Positions 7,096 to 7,662 of a DNA stretch of 7,662 nucleotides are shown in pieces. A program made the position numbers and the translations under genes. The notes beneath the pieces were generated by a model. The model made no database searches. It saw only the letters and a program-made list of their open reading frames with translations, and was not told where the DNA came from. Positions within the stretch are counted from its first letter, which is position 1. Each line of letters starts with the position of its first letter. Origin of the DNA: Leclercia sp. UBA7405 (GTDB lineage Bacteria > Pseudomonadota > Gammaproteobacteria > Enterobacterales > Enterobacteriaceae); assembly GCA_002469605.1 (NCBI GenBank), contig DKMV01000029.1, positions 1 through 7,662 of the forward strand. Reading direction: 5' to 3'.

Positions 7096-7662
7096 CTGGC
7101 GAATCAGCATTCTGGATAAAAGTCCCGTTGCGGAAAACGACACCCCCGCCGAGGCGCTGGCGCGTACCTTACGGCTGGCGAAAGAGGCGGAAGCAGCAGG
7201 CTATCACCGCTTCTGGATCGCCGAACACCACAATACCCCCCAGCTGGCGAGCCCCTCGCCGGAGCTGCTGATCGCCTGGATCCTCGGGCAGACCTCGCGG
7301 ATCCGCGTCGGCTCCGGCGGCGTGATGCTGCAACACTACAGCCCCTATAAGGTGGCAGAAAACTTCAACGTGCTGGCAAACCTGGCGCCGGGCCGCGTCG
7401 ATCTTGGCGTCGGTAAAGCCCCCGGCGGCCTGCCGCTCTCCACCCGCGCCCTTCAGCAGGGGCTGAACCCGCAGGAGAAGGGGAGCTTTGCCGAGCAGCT
7501 GACCCAGCTCGACGGCTGGCTGACCCCCTCTGAGAACGAACTGCGCGCCACGCCGCAGCCCGCCATTCCGGCCCAGGGCTTTCTGCTGGGAGCCAGCACC
7601 GAAAGCGCGCTGCTGGCCGCCCGTCTTAACTGGAACTTCGTCTTTGCCGCTCACCTGAACGG
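7091..7662 (+). CDS. Luciferase-like flavin-dependent monooxygenase (partial, 3' end outside window)
   Basis: The first 190 codons of an LLM-class (bacterial luciferase-like, MsnO8-type) oxidoreductase; the family is usually about 330 residues, as in E. coli YhbW. These enzymes fold as a TIM barrel and use reduced FMN and oxygen. Family motifs are present: AGYHRFWIAEHHN at about 37-49, a strand and loop RVGSGGVML near 75, the HYSPYKVAENF segment, and LAPGRVDLGVGKAPGG near 105-120. It is cytoplasmic, with no signal peptide. The start is supported by GAGAAG five bases upstream and by the family N-terminus. The frame is open to the window edge with no damage. It follows the P-loop gene on the same strand by 91 bases. 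The substrate is unknown; the natural reaction of most enterobacterial members is not established. Confidence 0.92.
   Translation, partial: MSWRISILDKSPVAENDTPAEALARTLRLAKEAEAAGYHRFWIAEHHNTPQLASPSPELLIAWILGQTSRIRVGSGGVMLQHYSPYKVAENFNVLANLAPGRVDLGVGKAPGGLPLSTRALQQGLNPQEKGSFAEQLTQLDGWLTPSENELRATPQPAIPAQGFLLGASTESALLAARLNWNFVFAAHLN

Noticed and set aside
7169..7654. 161-residue frame antisense to the monooxygenase
   Set aside because: The plus strand here encodes a continuous LLM-family protein. The antisense frame is glycine and glutamine-rich shadow.

Overview
This is a GC-rich (in its genes) enterobacterial chromosomal window. The yncE–ansP pair at the left matches the E. coli gene order, and YncE and AnsP look close to the E. 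coli proteins over their full length. An aerotaxis-type receptor suggests a motile relative such as the Enterobacter/Lelliottia/Leclercia/Kosakonia group rather than non-motile Klebsiella. The genus is an inference; no marker gene in the window fixes it. I saw no rRNA, tRNA, CRISPR array, insertion sequence or phage gene.

Left part (1–2851): a regulatory region of about 240 bp holds a Fur-box-like site, palindromes and a candidate promoter. It is followed by yncE, a secreted seven-bladed beta-propeller protein, read rightwards. yncE converges on ansP, an L-asparagine permease read leftwards, and the two share a bidirectional hairpin terminator. From 2852 to 3174 there is a 323-bp stretch without a credible gene. 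It holds the ansP leader with a PurR-like site.

Middle (3175–6105): a LysR-family regulator (leftwards) is divergent from a small single-domain cupin (rightwards). The cupin carries the metal-ligand pattern of the manganese-dependent cupin hydroxynitrile lyases. A T-N11-A dyad, GATTA-N7-TAATC, lies between them. The cupin is tail-to-tail with an Aer-type PAS–chemoreceptor gene, and their stop codons overlap on one TTAA. The receptor keeps the residues needed for FAD binding in E. coli Aer, but its membrane/HAMP-linker region differs, so it is a second Aer-like sensor or a diverged Aer.

Right part (6106–7662): an AT-rich intergenic region of about 350 bp has inverted repeats and two weak sigma-28-like promoter matches pointing at the receptor. 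Then come a GTG-started P-loop kinase-like protein (FlaR/adenylate-kinase-like) and the first 190 codons of a luciferase-like flavin-dependent monooxygenase that runs off the window. An inverted repeat with 9-bp arms overlaps the start codon of the last gene.

The genes from the LysR regulator onward look like a lineage-specific set of small metabolic and sensory functions inserted after a conserved yncE–ansP core. I do not see a clear new multi-gene system. The most interesting items are the HNL-like cupin with its own regulator and the linked Aer paralogue. Next are the repeated CGTTAAC-N10-GTTAACG dyad in two separate intergenic regions and the dyad over the monooxygenase start.
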